64,000 nucleotides of DNA. Source: CAVSNH01 sp963729275 (lineage in GTDB: Bacteria; Actinomycetota; Acidimicrobiia; Acidimicrobiales; RAAP-2). Shown here one piece after another: positions 28,865-37,807 of the stretch. The notes under the pieces were generated by a model. The model had not been told where the DNA came from. It worked only from the letters and a program-made list of their open reading frames with translations, and searched no databases. Numbering within the stretch: the first letter of the stretch is position 1; each line of letters begins with the position of its first letter. Where the stretch lies: assembly GCA_963729275.1 (NCBI GenBank), contig CAVSNH010000013.1, forward strand, positions 1,426,001-1,490,000. The letters run 5' to 3'. Position numbers and translations under genes: made by a program.

Positions 28865-29840
28865 TTACTGTATTTCGCCGGCGTAGATCTTCATGATGGT
28901 GTCCAGGAATTTCAGCGCATGCTCCCTGGGACGTTGGAAGGAGTTGCGGCCAATGATTGAACCGAACCCGCCGCCGTCACGGATGGCGCGGGCTTCGTCG
29001 AACACTGCCTCATCGCTGTCTTTTTTCGGTCCGCCGGAGAAGATCAGGATACGATGGCCATCGAAAGTGGCTTGCACCACATGCCGGACACGTTCAGCCA
29101 GCGTGGCGCGCGGCACGTTGGCTTTTTCGTAAGCCTTCTTGGCCTCGGGCTGCTCGATGAAATTCCGTGGGCAGCTTCACTTTAATGACATGCGCGCCCA
29201 GTTCCGCGGCAATGTGGGCGGCGTAGGCGGCCACGTCCAGCGCCGTCTCTCCCTCCTTGGAAAGGCTTGAGCCCCGCGGGTACGACCACACGACCACGGC
29301 CAGCCCGCAGGCTTTCGCTTCTTCCGCAGCCTCGCGCAGTTGTTCGTACATGGTCTGGGCGTGCGCGGAGCCCGGATAGATCGTGAAGCCGATGGCCACA
29401 CAGCCCAGGCGCAAGGCGTCGGCCACGCTGGCGGTCACGGCAGGAATGGGATCCTTCTCATCGTGCAATAAGTCGTGGTTGTTTATTTTCAGGATCAGGG
29501 GGATTTCACCCGCGTGCCGGGCGGCCACTGACTCAATAAATCCCAGGGGCGCAGCGTAAGCATTGCACCCCGCCGCCAGCGCCAACTCGAAGTGATAGTT
29601 GGGATCGTACCCGGCCGGGTTCACGGCGAAACTCCGCGCCGGCCCGTGCTCAAAGCCTTGGTCTACAGGCAGAATCACGAACTTTCCTGTTCCCGCCAGC
29701 TTGCCCGCATTAAGCAATCGCGCCAGGTTGGTCTTGACGCCAGGATTGTCACTTTCGTACCAGCTCAGAATCTCCCGCACGCGGCTGGTATGACCCGTTG
29801 CAGGTGCACCCAAGGTTCCGACAGTTGTCCCCGCAGCCAT
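28865..29840 (-). CDS. Class I fructose-bisphosphate aldolase, DhnA/FbaB type (one frameshift)
   Basis: The protein starts 'MAAGTTVGTLGAPATG' with GGAGG ten bases upstream. Family motifs are 'VILPVDQGFEHGPARSF', 'LKINNHDLL', 'GFTIYPGSA' and 'VVVWSYPRG', and the Schiff-base Lys is probably in 'HVIKVKLPTEF'. An extra T near 29160 breaks 'LPTEF' from 'IEQPEAKKAYEKANVPRA'. The restored protein ends 'KFLDTIMKIYAGEIQ' at 28865. It interconverts fructose-1,6-bisphosphate and triose phosphates in glycolysis/gluconeogenesis. Confidence 0.88.
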
Positions 29841-29950
29841 AGTCAATTGCCTCCAAAATAAATTGCTTACCTCAGCGCCCGACATTTAATTATGAGTTCA
29901 GGCCAAAAGCCGTGCAAGGAGAAATTTGGTTCGGCCTCCTTTCGATTTGG

Positions 29951-30130
29951 GGTTGTTGACTTATTTTCAACAAGATCGTGGGTAAGGGACGTTTTGCGAC
30001 CCTCGCTCCTTCCATCTAACCCATTTGTTATCATAGACATCGTGGGATAAAGACGATAACCCTCACATTTTCAGCAACATCGTGGGTTCCCGTCGGTGTG
30101 CAGTCATTCTTTTCAATAACATTCCGGCTT
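29951..30130 (-). repeat. AT-rich repeat array C (minus orientation)
   Basis: Four units are read on the minus strand: 30100-30130, 30055-30086, 30016-30046 and 29951-29982. Each has CCCACGATGT or GGAATGTTAT followed by NNTGAAAA and an AAATGGGTTA-like tail. They match the core of arrays A, B and D but in reverse orientation. The array follows the stop codon of the hypothetical gene at 30138-30491. Confidence 0.6.
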
Positions 30131-30137
30131 TGTCCGT

Positions 30138-30491
30138 CTAAAAAACATTTCCCCCGCATTTTCCCTTTTGCCGTAAGGCTAACTCGTGAAACTGCTGGCC
30201 CGTTTCCCGTTCCGCCTGGATCAAGATTTCGGCCACCTCGCGAAGGTGTTGGTTCCAGGCCATTTCCGGCGTCATCAGGGCTTGAACCCAATCCTCGACC
30301 CGGCCCGGTGGAGCATTGAGTAGGGCGACCCACAGGTCCCGGCGGAGCCGCGAGCGTTCACCGCTCCGGAGGGCGTTCATGCGCGTCTGGGCCTTGCCCC
30401 GCGCCGTGCGCGGGCCCGTCGATCTCCGGGCATTGCGGCGATTGGCTTCTAGCAGGGCGGGCGTCCGGGTTGGAGATTTGCGCAGCGACAT
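30138..30491 (-). CDS. Hypothetical protein of the 'STGPRT..GKA..R.NALR.G' family
   Basis: The 117-residue basic protein has 'EANRRNARRSTGPRTARGKA', then 'RMNALRSGERS'. I know this pattern from many paralogous small proteins in Acidobacteriota and Planctomycetes, whose function is unknown. The remainder is helical ('EDWVQALMTPEMAWNQHLREVAEIL'). A textbook sigma-70 promoter lies just upstream, and array C follows the gene. Confidence 0.65.
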   Translation of the reverse strand: MSLRKSPTRTPALLEANRRNARRSTGPRTARGKAQTRMNALRSGERSRLRRDLWVALLNAPPGRVEDWVQALMTPEMAWNQHLREVAEILIQAERETGQQFHELALRQKGKCGGNVF

Positions 30492-30519
30492 GGCGGCCTC
30501 GAGTAACGATCAGACATCT

Positions 30520-30548
30520 AGTATATAATTATAGCCTAAACTTGTCAA
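30520..30548 (-). promoter_or_regulatory. Sigma-70-type promoter for the gene at 30138-30491
   Basis: On the minus strand, TTGACA (30543-30548) and TATACT (30520-30525) are separated by exactly 17 bases, about 30 bp upstream of the start codon. It is the closest match to consensus that I noticed in the window. Confidence 0.7.
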
Positions 30549-30779
30549 GAGACAAAAAGCCCGATTGCTTAGCCTACGACAGGAAAGGCCGAAGCTCGAA
30601 AACCGAAACTCGGGCGCGCGGACCGGTTTTGCAGGGCCGTCCTTCTTCCACCCGTCCCCGCGAATAGCCGCGGACCGCAAGAACCGGTCCGCGCTGGCAT
30701 GATCCCCGATGCTGCTGGTGTGGGGATTTAGCGCTGGGATTGGGTCGCACGCGCCATCCATAAGCCGTGTGGGATTCGT
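30549..30779. other. Intergenic stretch with a long-range inverted repeat
   Basis: GCGCGGACCGGTT near 30615 and AACCGGTCCGCGC near 30682 are perfect complements about 55 bases apart, forming a possible large hairpin. No gene is visible. Confidence 0.45.
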
Positions 30780-31045
30780 CGCGGGTACTCGGCGGTAACA
30801 GATTCTTCCCCTACAATCCTGCGCGGGCTAAGGAAACGTCTACGGATAGGCCGATTGCTGTCAAGTTGGCCCCCGCACCCACTACTTCCGAGTACCCGTT
30901 ATTCGCCCGAAATTCTGGATGGGCCGTGCCGCCGCTTTGGTATAGCCTCTCTCACTGGGAATCGTACAAAATCTCGGTCAGCTCATTACGCGGCCTCGGA
31001 GAGAGATGCTGCTCAGAGAGGCCCGCGTGGCCGTTTTTTTATGTG
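30780..31045 (+). ncRNA. Candidate structured RNA with terminator-like end
   Basis: Nested complementary segments suggest an RNA fold. CGGGTACTCGG (30782-30792) pairs with CCGAGTACCCG (30888-30898). Inside it, TGCGCGGGC near 30822 pairs with GCCCCCGCA near 30868 with one mismatch. A second domain has CCTCTCTC and GGAGAGAG about 60 bases apart. The stretch ends with GGCC-CGCGT-GGCC followed by seven T. There is no coding frame of note. It matches no riboswitch or housekeeping RNA that I can recognise. It lies 160 bp upstream of the multicopper oxidase. Confidence 0.35.
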
Positions 31046-31199
31046 TTGGGAGTACCAACGAAACTTGGAAGCGGTTAGAATGGGGGTCCTTCTCAAGCAT
31101 TCAACCAAAGGCTGAAGGGTGAAGATTCGCAAGACGACCGAGGGATTTTTATAACGGCCGTGCTCTTTGGGCGGGCTTTGCGGGCGGGATGAGGATCAC

Positions 31200-32678
31200 A
31201 TGAACCGAAGGGATTTGGTGCGGCTGGGATGGGCCACGGTGATCGGGGCGGGGGCAGGAAAGCTGCGGCCCGCATTCGCGGAGCCGCCAAGACCCGCTCC
31301 TGAACCGCAGCAGAGTCCGATGGCGAGGGCGTCGGAACCGAAGGCCAGGGGGGGCGCGGCGGATTTCACGCTGCGAATTGCACCCATGATGGTCGAGCTG
31401 GCCCCGCAGGTTGTAATCAGCACGATCGGGTACAGCAATAAAGTCCCCGGTCCCCTACTGCGGATGCGCGAGGGCCATCCGGTCACCATCGACGTTGTGA
31501 ACGACACGGACGTTCCGGAATATGTGCACTGGCATGGCTTGTTTGTTCCCTCGGAAGCAGATGGGGTGGAGGAAGAAGGCACTCCCCCCGTTGCGGCACA
31601 CGGCCACCAGCGCTATCAATTCGTGGCCAAGCCGGCGGGTTCGCGATGGTACCACTCGCACACCGCAGCCATGATGGATCTGCATCGGGGCACCTATACC
31701 GGGCAGTTCGGATTTCTCATGATCGATTCCGCGCATGACCCTGGACGGTACGACCAAGAGGTCTTTCTGGCACTGCGTGAATGGGAGCCTTATTTTACCA
31801 CGATGGATCAGGACGAGGGGGCGCCGGATCCCAATGACCCGATGCCCGAAAAACCCGCCACTCCAGACACGCGTCCGAACGGGCTCGACGTCGGCGCTCC
31901 TCTCTACTCGATCAACGACAAAATGCTCGGCGCGGGGGAGCCCCTCCGCGTGCAATCGGGGCAGCGCATCCTGATGCGCCTGCTCAACGCCAGCGCTTCG
32001 CAAATTCATCGCCTGGCTTTGCCCGCCCACAAGTTCCTGGTGGTCGCTCTCGACGGGAATCCCGTGCCCTCGCCTCAGTTGGTCAGCGTGATTGAGATCG
32101 CCCCCGGTGAGCGCGTGGATGCGATCGTGGAGATGAATCAGCCGGGCGTCTGGATTTTAGGCGAGCTGCGCGACGTGGCGCGGACATCCGGCATGGGCAT
32201 CGTGGTGGAGTACGCCAATCAGCAGCAGCAGCGCGCGACTTGGCTTCCGCGTCCGAACGCGCGTTGGGACTACACGATCTTTGGCACGTCCGCGCCGCAT
32301 CCCTCGCCAGACCAGACCATCGACATGGTCTTTGAAAAAGTGCCTGGCGGGCCCCATGGGATCAATCACTGGCTCGTCAACGGCAAAGAATATCCGCATG
32401 AACGGGAATTCGTGTTGCGGCACGGAAATCGCTATCGGCTGGTGTTCCACAATCGCAGTGACGATTCTCACCCGCTGCACCTGCACCGGCACCGGTTCGA
32501 GCTGGTCGAGCTCAACGGCAAGCCCACTGCCGGCATCAAGAAGGATACGGTGATCGTGCCCGCATATGGACGCGCCGCAGTGGATCTGGTGGCCGACCAG
32601 CCTGGCCTCACGCTGTTTCACTGTCATATCCAGATGCACATGGACTTCGGGTTCATGGCACTGTTTCGTTACGCCTGA
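31200..32678 (+). CDS. Multicopper oxidase (exported)
   Basis: The twin-arginine-type N-terminus ('MNRRDLVRLGWATVIGAGAG') fits export of a folded copper enzyme. All copper-ligand motifs are present: 'VHWHG', 'WYHSH', 'HPLHLH' and 'HCHIQMHMDFGFM', with the type 1 axial Met. It has three cupredoxin domains over ~492 residues, like laccase or CueO-type oxidases that oxidise phenols, Cu(I) or other metals with O2. The start at 31200 follows GGATGAGG. It stands alone, with the candidate RNA upstream. The 3' end lies in a 59-bp repeat copied at 35041. Confidence 0.88.
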   Translation: MNRRDLVRLGWATVIGAGAGKLRPAFAEPPRPAPEPQQSPMARASEPKARGGAADFTLRIAPMMVELAPQVVISTIGYSNKVPGPLLRMREGHPVTIDVVNDTDVPEYVHWHGLFVPSEADGVEEEGTPPVAAHGHQRYQFVAKPAGSRWYHSHTAAMMDLHRGTYTGQFGFLMIDSAHDPGRYDQEVFLALREWEPYFTTMDQDEGAPDPNDPMPEKPATPDTRPNGLDVGAPLYSINDKMLGAGEPLRVQSGQRILMRLLNASASQIHRLALPAHKFLVVALDGNPVPSPQLVSVIEIAPGERVDAIVEMNQPGVWILGELRDVARTSGMGIVVEYANQQQQRATWLPRPNARWDYTIFGTSAPHPSPDQTIDMVFEKVPGGPHGINHWLVNGKEYPHEREFVLRHGNRYRLVFHNRSDDSHPLHLHRHRFELVELNGKPTAGIKKDTVIVPAYGRAAVDLVADQPGLTLFHCHIQMHMDFGFMALFRYA

Positions 32679-32720
32679 GCGCGGCATCGCGGACTAAATT
32701 CCGCAATCCCGACGGCGAAT
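32662..32720 (+). repeat. 59-bp direct repeat, copy 1 (end of the multicopper oxidase)
   Basis: It contains the last 17 bases of the oxidase gene and 42 bases of 3' sequence, including a hairpin (TCGCGGA-loop-TCCGCAA). It differs from copy 2 at 35041-35099 at only three positions. The hairpin could act as the oxidase transcript end. Confidence 0.85.
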
Positions 32721-32830
32721 GTGGAGTTTCTACATTTTCGGGGCGTCACAGCGGCAACGCCGTTTACTGGCAGCTTGCTTGCCGCGTTTGCGGCCAACAG
32801 CCCAGTCGTTTAGTGTTCTTGGGTGATCAC

Positions 32831-33517
32831 TCAATTCGCAGCAGAAGCGGGCTTGGGTGGGGTCCGGAGGTCAGATTCAAACTGCTCCAACAGCGCAATG
32901 TGGTCTTCGGTCTGCAGGGGCGCCTCAGAAAAGTACTTGTTTTCGGAAAATGGAGTATTCTCCCGGCGTTGGATGGAGAACCGCCCCAACGGATGCTTCC
33001 TCGCCATTTGGTCATAATCAATCGCAACAGCCGTCAACTCGTACGAAAGTGGCTCGTCCGTAATGGCAGAAATTCGTTCAGTTAATTTTCTGGCCGCTGT
33101 TTGTATCGCAGGGCTCATTTCCGTCAGAAGGACGTCGCTACGAAAGACAACTTGGCTCGCATATTGCCACCTTTTGACCATTGAAGGTTTGTAAATCAGC
33201 CTGAGTTCTTTGCTGCCCCATTCGAACGCCTCTTCCAGTAAGCGCTTCGAGTCTTGTGTGGATGACCTTGTGTCGACGACAATTCCGTACGTGTATATGA
33301 TCAGTTGGTCTATCACGGAGTTGCCCAGCCGTCCCACACCAAACGTCACCCCTTTTGCTTCATCAAAATCCTCTATCTTTTGAGGAAACTTTTGAAAGTT
33401 ATAGCGGGCAACGAGGGCCTGCACCAAATCAGGATAGAAAACCGCGGCTCGTGGGTTCAGTTCCGATGGTTCGATCCACGCCACAGCTCTAGCCTGGAGC
33501 ACCGACAGTAGCTCCAT
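32831..33517 (-). CDS. Conserved hypothetical protein, cassette gene 3
   Basis: The start at 33517 ('MELLSVLQARAVAW') follows AAGGAGG at ideal distance. The ~228-residue protein includes 'VGRLGNSVIDQLIIYTYGIVVDT' and a helical C-terminus ending 'SDLRTPPKPASAAN'. No signal peptide or catalytic motif is evident, and I do not recognise the family. Its start overlaps the end of the upstream gene by 29 bp, consistent with translational coupling within a three-gene minus-strand cassette. Confidence 0.55.
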   Translation of the reverse strand: MELLSVLQARAVAWIEPSELNPRAAVFYPDLVQALVARYNFQKFPQKIEDFDEAKGVTFGVGRLGNSVIDQLIIYTYGIVVDTRSSTQDSKRLLEEAFEWGSKELRLIYKPSMVKRWQYASQVVFRSDVLLTEMSPAIQTAARKLTERISAITDEPLSYELTAVAIDYDQMARKHPLGRFSIQRRENTPFSENKYFSEAPLQTEDHIALLEQFESDLRTPPKPASAAN

Positions 33518-34010
33518 AGAGAGAACCTCCTTGCAAGGCAACTCCGCTCGCAATGCCAAGAGTGGACTCCACCTCACCCATAGGAATCTGAAAACTTAAA
33601 TGCTTTGCAGGCCGATTGGGATTAGGATTGGCCGCGCCGCCACATAGCGCTAACTGCTTAACGGGACCTCCGCCGAGTCCCAAGCTTTGGCCACGCAAAT
33701 CCGGTTGGCTGGTCATATCCTCGACCGGAATCGCGTCACTTCTTATCTCTGTTCGCCATCGAAAGTTGCTCTCCCAGTAACCCGCGAGTGCGTCGAGGTA
33801 TTCGGGAGTTGCCCATCTGGCTGTGAAGCGTCGATGCTGGCCATCTACAAAGACGGTGCGGTCAAAGTCGTGCCCGCGGAGACTATTGACCGCTTCTCGA
33901 AGTTCCCAGCTCCCAAGTACCACTTGAAGAGGGAGAAAATGGCCCGGAATCAACCGCAAGTACAGGATGAGCTCCCCGAATCGATTGTAAACCCTCAGTT
34001 CCTTCGTCAT
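33489..34010 (-). CDS. Conserved hypothetical protein, cassette gene 2
   Basis: The 173-residue protein begins 'MTKELRVYNRFGELILYLRL' with a beta-rich first half ending in an aromatic region ('YLDALAGYWESNFRWRTEIR'). Its Gly-rich C-terminal third ('GQSLGLGGGPVKQLALCGG') may be out of frame near the end. The family is not recognised. It sits 9 bp after gene 1 of the cassette and overlaps gene 3. Confidence 0.45.
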   Translation of the reverse strand: MTKELRVYNRFGELILYLRLIPGHFLPLQVVLGSWELREAVNSLRGHDFDRTVFVDGQHRRFTARWATPEYLDALAGYWESNFRWRTEIRSDAIPVEDMTSQPDLRGQSLGLGGGPVKQLALCGGAANPNPNRPAKHLSFQIPMGEVESTLGIASGVALQGGSLYGATVGAPG

Positions 34011-34019
34011 TTGTGTCAG

Positions 34020-34643
34020 TCACAATTCCTTGTATAGTGGCAGCGATCCAACTTCGTCACCCAATAGGAATTCACGTGGGAAGTCCGATAATCGCGCCGC
34101 CCGAACAACTGGGAAAATGCGTTGCGCCCTCTGCCATTCCTTGTATTTTTCTTGCATGCTCTCAAATTCTAATGTGGCAATCTGATAACCGAAGCGTGGA
34201 CGCGTCCAGACCCAACGTCCCATTTCCATCGCAGCCACCTGAATTTCTTCGGCGCCCCAGGCTCGAAAATATTCTTCTTCCTTCCCGCAAAGGTGAGTGG
34301 CTAGTCCTGCCTCCTGGAATTTTCTTCGCACAAAGAAATTGGCGCGAAAAGCTACCCGGGCCCTTTCTTTCGGCTTCCCATATAGTAGCTTATTATCCCA
34401 CATCCATCGTTCTAAATCCTTTTCTAATATCGGCTCATCGGCCGATACATATAATGCCACAAAGTAAGTGAGCTTTCGATCGTCCGGAGAATTCTCAATG
34501 ACGCGTATTTCTTTAATTTTCTTCAGGCTGTTGTCCACGCCCGAAAGCGTTGAACGCAACCGAGAGTGGTCGAGGGTGTAGACTTCCATGAGTTGTTCTC
34601 GCGTGGTTGGGTGAAGAAAAGTCTCGACTTCGCTCATGCTCAT
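34020..34643 (-). CDS. GNAT-like hypothetical protein, cassette gene 1
   Basis: The start is chosen at the ATG at 34643 ('MSMSEVETFLHPTTREQLM'); a TTG at 34673 would extend it by ten residues. The middle and C-terminus ('EEEYFRAWGAEEIQVAAMEM', 'GRWVWTRPRFGYQI') resemble an acetyltransferase-like (GNAT) fold with the 'G..VW.R.GF' strand seen in proteins of toxin-immunity and phage-related neighbourhoods. No acyl-CoA loop is obvious, so the call is structural only. Confidence 0.45.
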   Translation of the reverse strand: MSMSEVETFLHPTTREQLMEVYTLDHSRLRSTLSGVDNSLKKIKEIRVIENSPDDRKLTYFVALYVSADEPILEKDLERWMWDNKLLYGKPKERARVAFRANFFVRRKFQEAGLATHLCGKEEEYFRAWGAEEIQVAAMEMGRWVWTRPRFGYQIATLEFESMQEKYKEWQRAQRIFPVVRAARLSDFPREFLLGDEVGSLPLYKEL

Positions 34644-34679
34644 TGCACCCGCATACTTACAGAATCCTCGCAAGAATAC

Positions 34680-35266
34680 TGAGAACGGATACTTTGCGTC
34701 AATAGGCCAACCGGGTACCGCAGAGTTATTTCGCAGTTCAGAAATTACTCCGCGGCTCGTCCTCGCGAGCGGGTAGCCCGGGGGTTGGTAGCGACGAGGT
34801 GCGCGTTGTTCAGCGCTCCTCGGCGGCTCTTAATCTGGAATTGCGGCATTTGAAATCACGCTTGTATCGGTGGGCATAAGGTCAATAATTCCCGCCGTGT
34901 CAGGCCTGAGTTCTTTGCGCCTCCTAAATGCGCATTCGAGAAAATGAAATGACCCTCAAATGGCGATTGGAAGATCCGCTGAGGAGCGCAAAAGACGCGC
35001 ACCTCATCGCTACCCCAACCCCAACCTCCGCGGTACCCGGTGTTTCGTTACGCCTGAGCGCGGCATCGCGGAGTAAATTCCGCGATCCCGACGCCGAATC
35101 TGCTTACCGCAACCTACCCCTCGTACTTGCTGGATTATTGGCCAGCCGAGATTCTCCGACGCCCCTGACGTTTTTTCACGCGTTTGAAACAAAAGTGAAA
35201 CATTGGACGGTCAAAATGTCTGGGTTCCGGGCGCCCAAAATTTTCCAATTCCAACGGAGGAAGCAC
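34680..35266. other. Intergenic region between the cassette and the phosphoesterase
   Basis: An in-frame open stretch precedes the phosphoesterase from 34928, but the signal peptide and ribosome binding site place its start at 35267. The region contains copy 2 of the 59-bp repeat. I see no gene in it. Confidence 0.45.
35041..35099 (+). repeat. 59-bp direct repeat, copy 2
   Basis: This near-identical copy of 32662-32720 (three mismatches) forms an even better hairpin: ATCGCGGA and TCCGCGAT around GTAAAT. It carries the last codons and stop of the oxidase out of context. The two copies flank the three-gene minus-strand cassette. Confidence 0.85.
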
Positions 35267-36644
35267 ATGAATACGATCCGGGGAAGCTTCCGAGCGGCAG
35301 TGCTCATGGCAGCGGCCGCCTCGGTGCTGGCACTTGCAGGTGGAGCAAAGGCACAGGATTCAAACCCCAATAACAATACGTGGCCGTACGCCACGACGCA
35401 TCGATCACCCGTGCTGGCGGTGGTTGGCGACATCTCCTGCCAGCCAGACGCGGACGCGCTTTCCGGTGAGAAGGCGGATGAAAACTGCACCACTGCCACA
35501 GACTACCTCAGTACTTCTCTGTGGCAATCCCAGGAGGCCACTGCGAATCAGATTGAGGCCATGAAGCCTGACGCCGTCGCGCTCCTCGGAGATCTGCAAT
35601 ACCAGGTAGGCCAATATCAGGACTTTGAGCAATCGTTCGATTTGACCTATGGCGCTTTCAAATTTCTCACGCGGCCCGCCCCCGGCAACCACGAGTTTTA
35701 TGACGAACATAATGCGACGGGCGTTGCCGGCTACGGCTACTTCTCCTACTACAACGGCTTCCAGGTCAATTCCAGCGGACAACCCGATCACGGTTCAGCT
35801 CGGGGACCCGTGCCCACCAGCGAATTCGGCGGCGTGCAACTACCCGGGCAAGACCACTTCCTACCCCCAACCCGTGCCGCGATCGGATGGACAGGCGGGG
35901 CACTTCGAGCAAACGGGCGGAGTCGGAACCACCACAACGCCGGGGGCCACAGTCGGAGTCGGAGATGGCTGGTACTCCTATAATATAGGCTCCTGGCACC
36001 TGATCTCGCTCAATATCGAGTGCTCGACACAGCCGGGCGGCTGCAGTTACTCCTTCGGCACCTGGTTGGCCGCCGAAACCGAATGGCTGAAAAAGGATCT
36101 CGAGGAGAATCATTCCGCCTGCACAGCCGCCTACTGGCACCAGCCCACGTTCAGCGCTGCCGACAGCCTCACCGAAGAGGGCATCACCGCTGGAACCTGG
36201 TGGCAACTGCTCTACGACGCCGGAGCCGACCTGGTGCTGAACGGACACGACCACCTCTATGCTCGTTACGCCCCGATTAGGCCCTACTTCGATGCTTCCG
36301 ACACTTCTGTCACCGGTGTCACCGGCACCTGGCTCGGGACTTCCGATCCCAACAGGGGCATACGGGAATTCATCGTGGGCACCGGCGGCGAGACACTCGA
36401 TACGGTCGTCTCAGCACCCACCTCCGCCACAGACTGGGACGGGATGTTCAACCAACAGTTTCTCCAGGCGGCAACCGGGTACTACTGGGGCGTGATGGCC
36501 CTGACGCTCGATCAGCATGGCTACCAGTGGGATTACGAGTCGGCACTGTTAGCCCCTGCCACTGCCACTGGGGCACCCTCAGGCACTGCTGCTAGTTACA
36601 GCGACAAGGGCTCCGCGACCTGCCACGGTGGGCACAACTGGTAA
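35267..36644 (+). CDS. Secreted calcineurin-like metallophosphoesterase (one frameshift)
   Basis: The ATG at 35267 follows GGAGGA and opens a Sec signal peptide ('AAVLMAAAASVLALAGGAKA'). Metal-binding motifs occur in order: 'VVGDISC', 'LLGDLQYQ', 'PGNHEFYD', a His in 'YWHQPTF' and 'NGHDHLYARY'. An extra C near 35788 (CCC for CC) splits 'SSGQP' from 'ITVQLGDPCPP'. The layout resembles purple acid phosphatase/alkaline phosphatase-type exported enzymes. The substrate is unknown; phosphate scavenging is plausible. A strong terminator follows. Confidence 0.85.
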
Positions 36645-36677
36645 TTGCCTGTTCGCCTTCGCTACGTTAGTCAATTT

Positions 36678-36720
36678 CCCCCACCCTTCGCGAAACCTCG
36701 CGGAGGGTGGGGATTTTCTT
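36678..36720 (+). terminator. Rho-independent terminator of the phosphoesterase gene
   Basis: A GC-rich stem of CCCCACCCTTCGCG and CGCGGAGGGTGGGG, with one unpaired position, is followed by ATTTTCTT. It lies 34 bp after the stop codon. Confidence 0.85.
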
Positions 36721-37166
36721 CATCTCGCCCGCTACCGATTTTCCGTTCTTCGTTTTGGTGACTACCCTCGATTCGGCTGCGATCTCTGATTCGGGACGCC
36801 TCCGCTTAAGGCAAGCAAGGAAAAGAAGGGACCTGCGCCGCCTGGCTCCATGACCTGCTGAAGCCACATGTCACCGAGGTGCTGGTGTGCGATCCACGGA
36901 GAAACGCTTTGCTCAAGGCCGGGAGCGGGGAGATATTCGACCCCGTGGGGGTCAAATGTCTATTCGCAATGCCTTCCACGGGCTTCACCTGTGGCTAATG
37001 ACATTCGTCCCCTTCGGGGCCGCGACACTGCCCCGACTTTGACGGGACCTTGCTGACAAATCGCACCGGCTTGACTTCCGTCTTCCGCCGCCTTACTCTT
37101 GGCCTTTCAGGGTGAGCCGAAAACGGTTCAAATTAACTACCAAATCTCATTAGATCGGAGGCCGCG
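36721..37166. other. No supported gene
   Basis: No frame shows family-like sequence. The stretch should contain the promoter of the CBS-domain gene, but I cannot point to it confidently. Confidence 0.4.
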
Positions 37167-37601
37167 ATGAGTCTCCTCAAGATTGCCAGTGTTCCTCCCG
37201 CTGCCGTCACGCCCCACACAAGTGTGTTGGAGGCCGTGGAAACGATGGCCGAGCACGCCGTGGGCGCTGTCGCCGTGGTCGATAACGGCAAGTTGCTCGG
37301 CATCTTCACCGAGCGTGACGTTATGTTGCGTGTGGTCCTGCGTCATCGCCACCCCAAAAACACTCCGGTAGGTGAGGTCATGACTTCGCCTGTCGAGACC
37401 ATCACCGATGAGAGTCCTGAGGAAGATGCGCTGGTCCATATGGTGGAGCGCCACGTGCGCCACCTGCCCATCGTCAACGCCCAAGGCCAGCTCACGGGCA
37501 TGCTCTCCATCCGCAATCTGTTGGAGCATCGCGTGGATGAACTCGCCCGCGAACTCCACTCCCTTGATCAGTACCTTTCCAACGACGGCCCGGGTGGGTA
37601 A
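37167..37601 (+). CDS. Tandem CBS-domain protein
   Basis: The 144-residue protein consists of two CBS motifs ('VLEAVETMAEHAVGAVAVVD' with 'LLGIFTERDVM', then 'LVHMVERHVRHLPIVN' with 'LTGMLSIRNLLEHRV'). Such pairs bind adenine nucleotides and regulate partners. GGAGG precedes the ATG. It is convergent with the ClC channel operon, whose channel carries its own C-terminal CBS pair. Confidence 0.88.
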   Translation: MSLLKIASVPPAAVTPHTSVLEAVETMAEHAVGAVAVVDNGKLLGIFTERDVMLRVVLRHRHPKNTPVGEVMTSPVETITDESPEEDALVHMVERHVRHLPIVNAQGQLTGMLSIRNLLEHRVDELARELHSLDQYLSNDGPGG

Positions 37602-37618
37602 AGTACCGGCCGACTCGA

Positions 37619-37807
37619 TTATTCCGGTACAGGTTCCCGAAGAATTCGCCTGGCAGGCGCAGAAAGCGGTACGGCGCATCGAGTTCGAACGCAACCCAGG
37701 ACCACAAGCAGATTCGTAAGCAGAATAATGGCATAGACCGCGGCCCCCATCATCACCAAGAAGAACGTACGGACCCAAAAAGCCAGCTCAGCAGGATGGA
37801 AGATCAC
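37619..37807 (-). CDS. Small membrane protein downstream of ClC
   Basis: A GTG start overlaps the ClC stop codon (GTGA). The ~62-residue product has one strong membrane segment ('FFLVMMGAAVYAIILLTNLLVVLG'). The sequence after this helix is less protein-like, and another frame gives 'LWSWVAFELDAPYRFLRLPG', so a frame error near 37700 is possible. The tight coupling to the channel gene is the main reason to call it. Confidence 0.45.
   Translation of the reverse strand: MIFHPAELAFWVRTFFLVMMGAAVYAIILLTNLLVVLGCVRTRCAVPLSAPARRILREPVPE

Noticed and set aside
30780..31045. Cobalamin riboswitch or 6S RNA
   Set aside because: A 'CACTGGGA' string and a long stem prompted the idea, but the diagnostic B12-box core and the 6S central-bubble pattern are not present.
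34928..35266. N-terminal extension of the phosphoesterase from 34928
   Set aside because: The signal peptide and GGAGGA site put the start at 35267. The upstream open frame runs through the 59-bp repeat.
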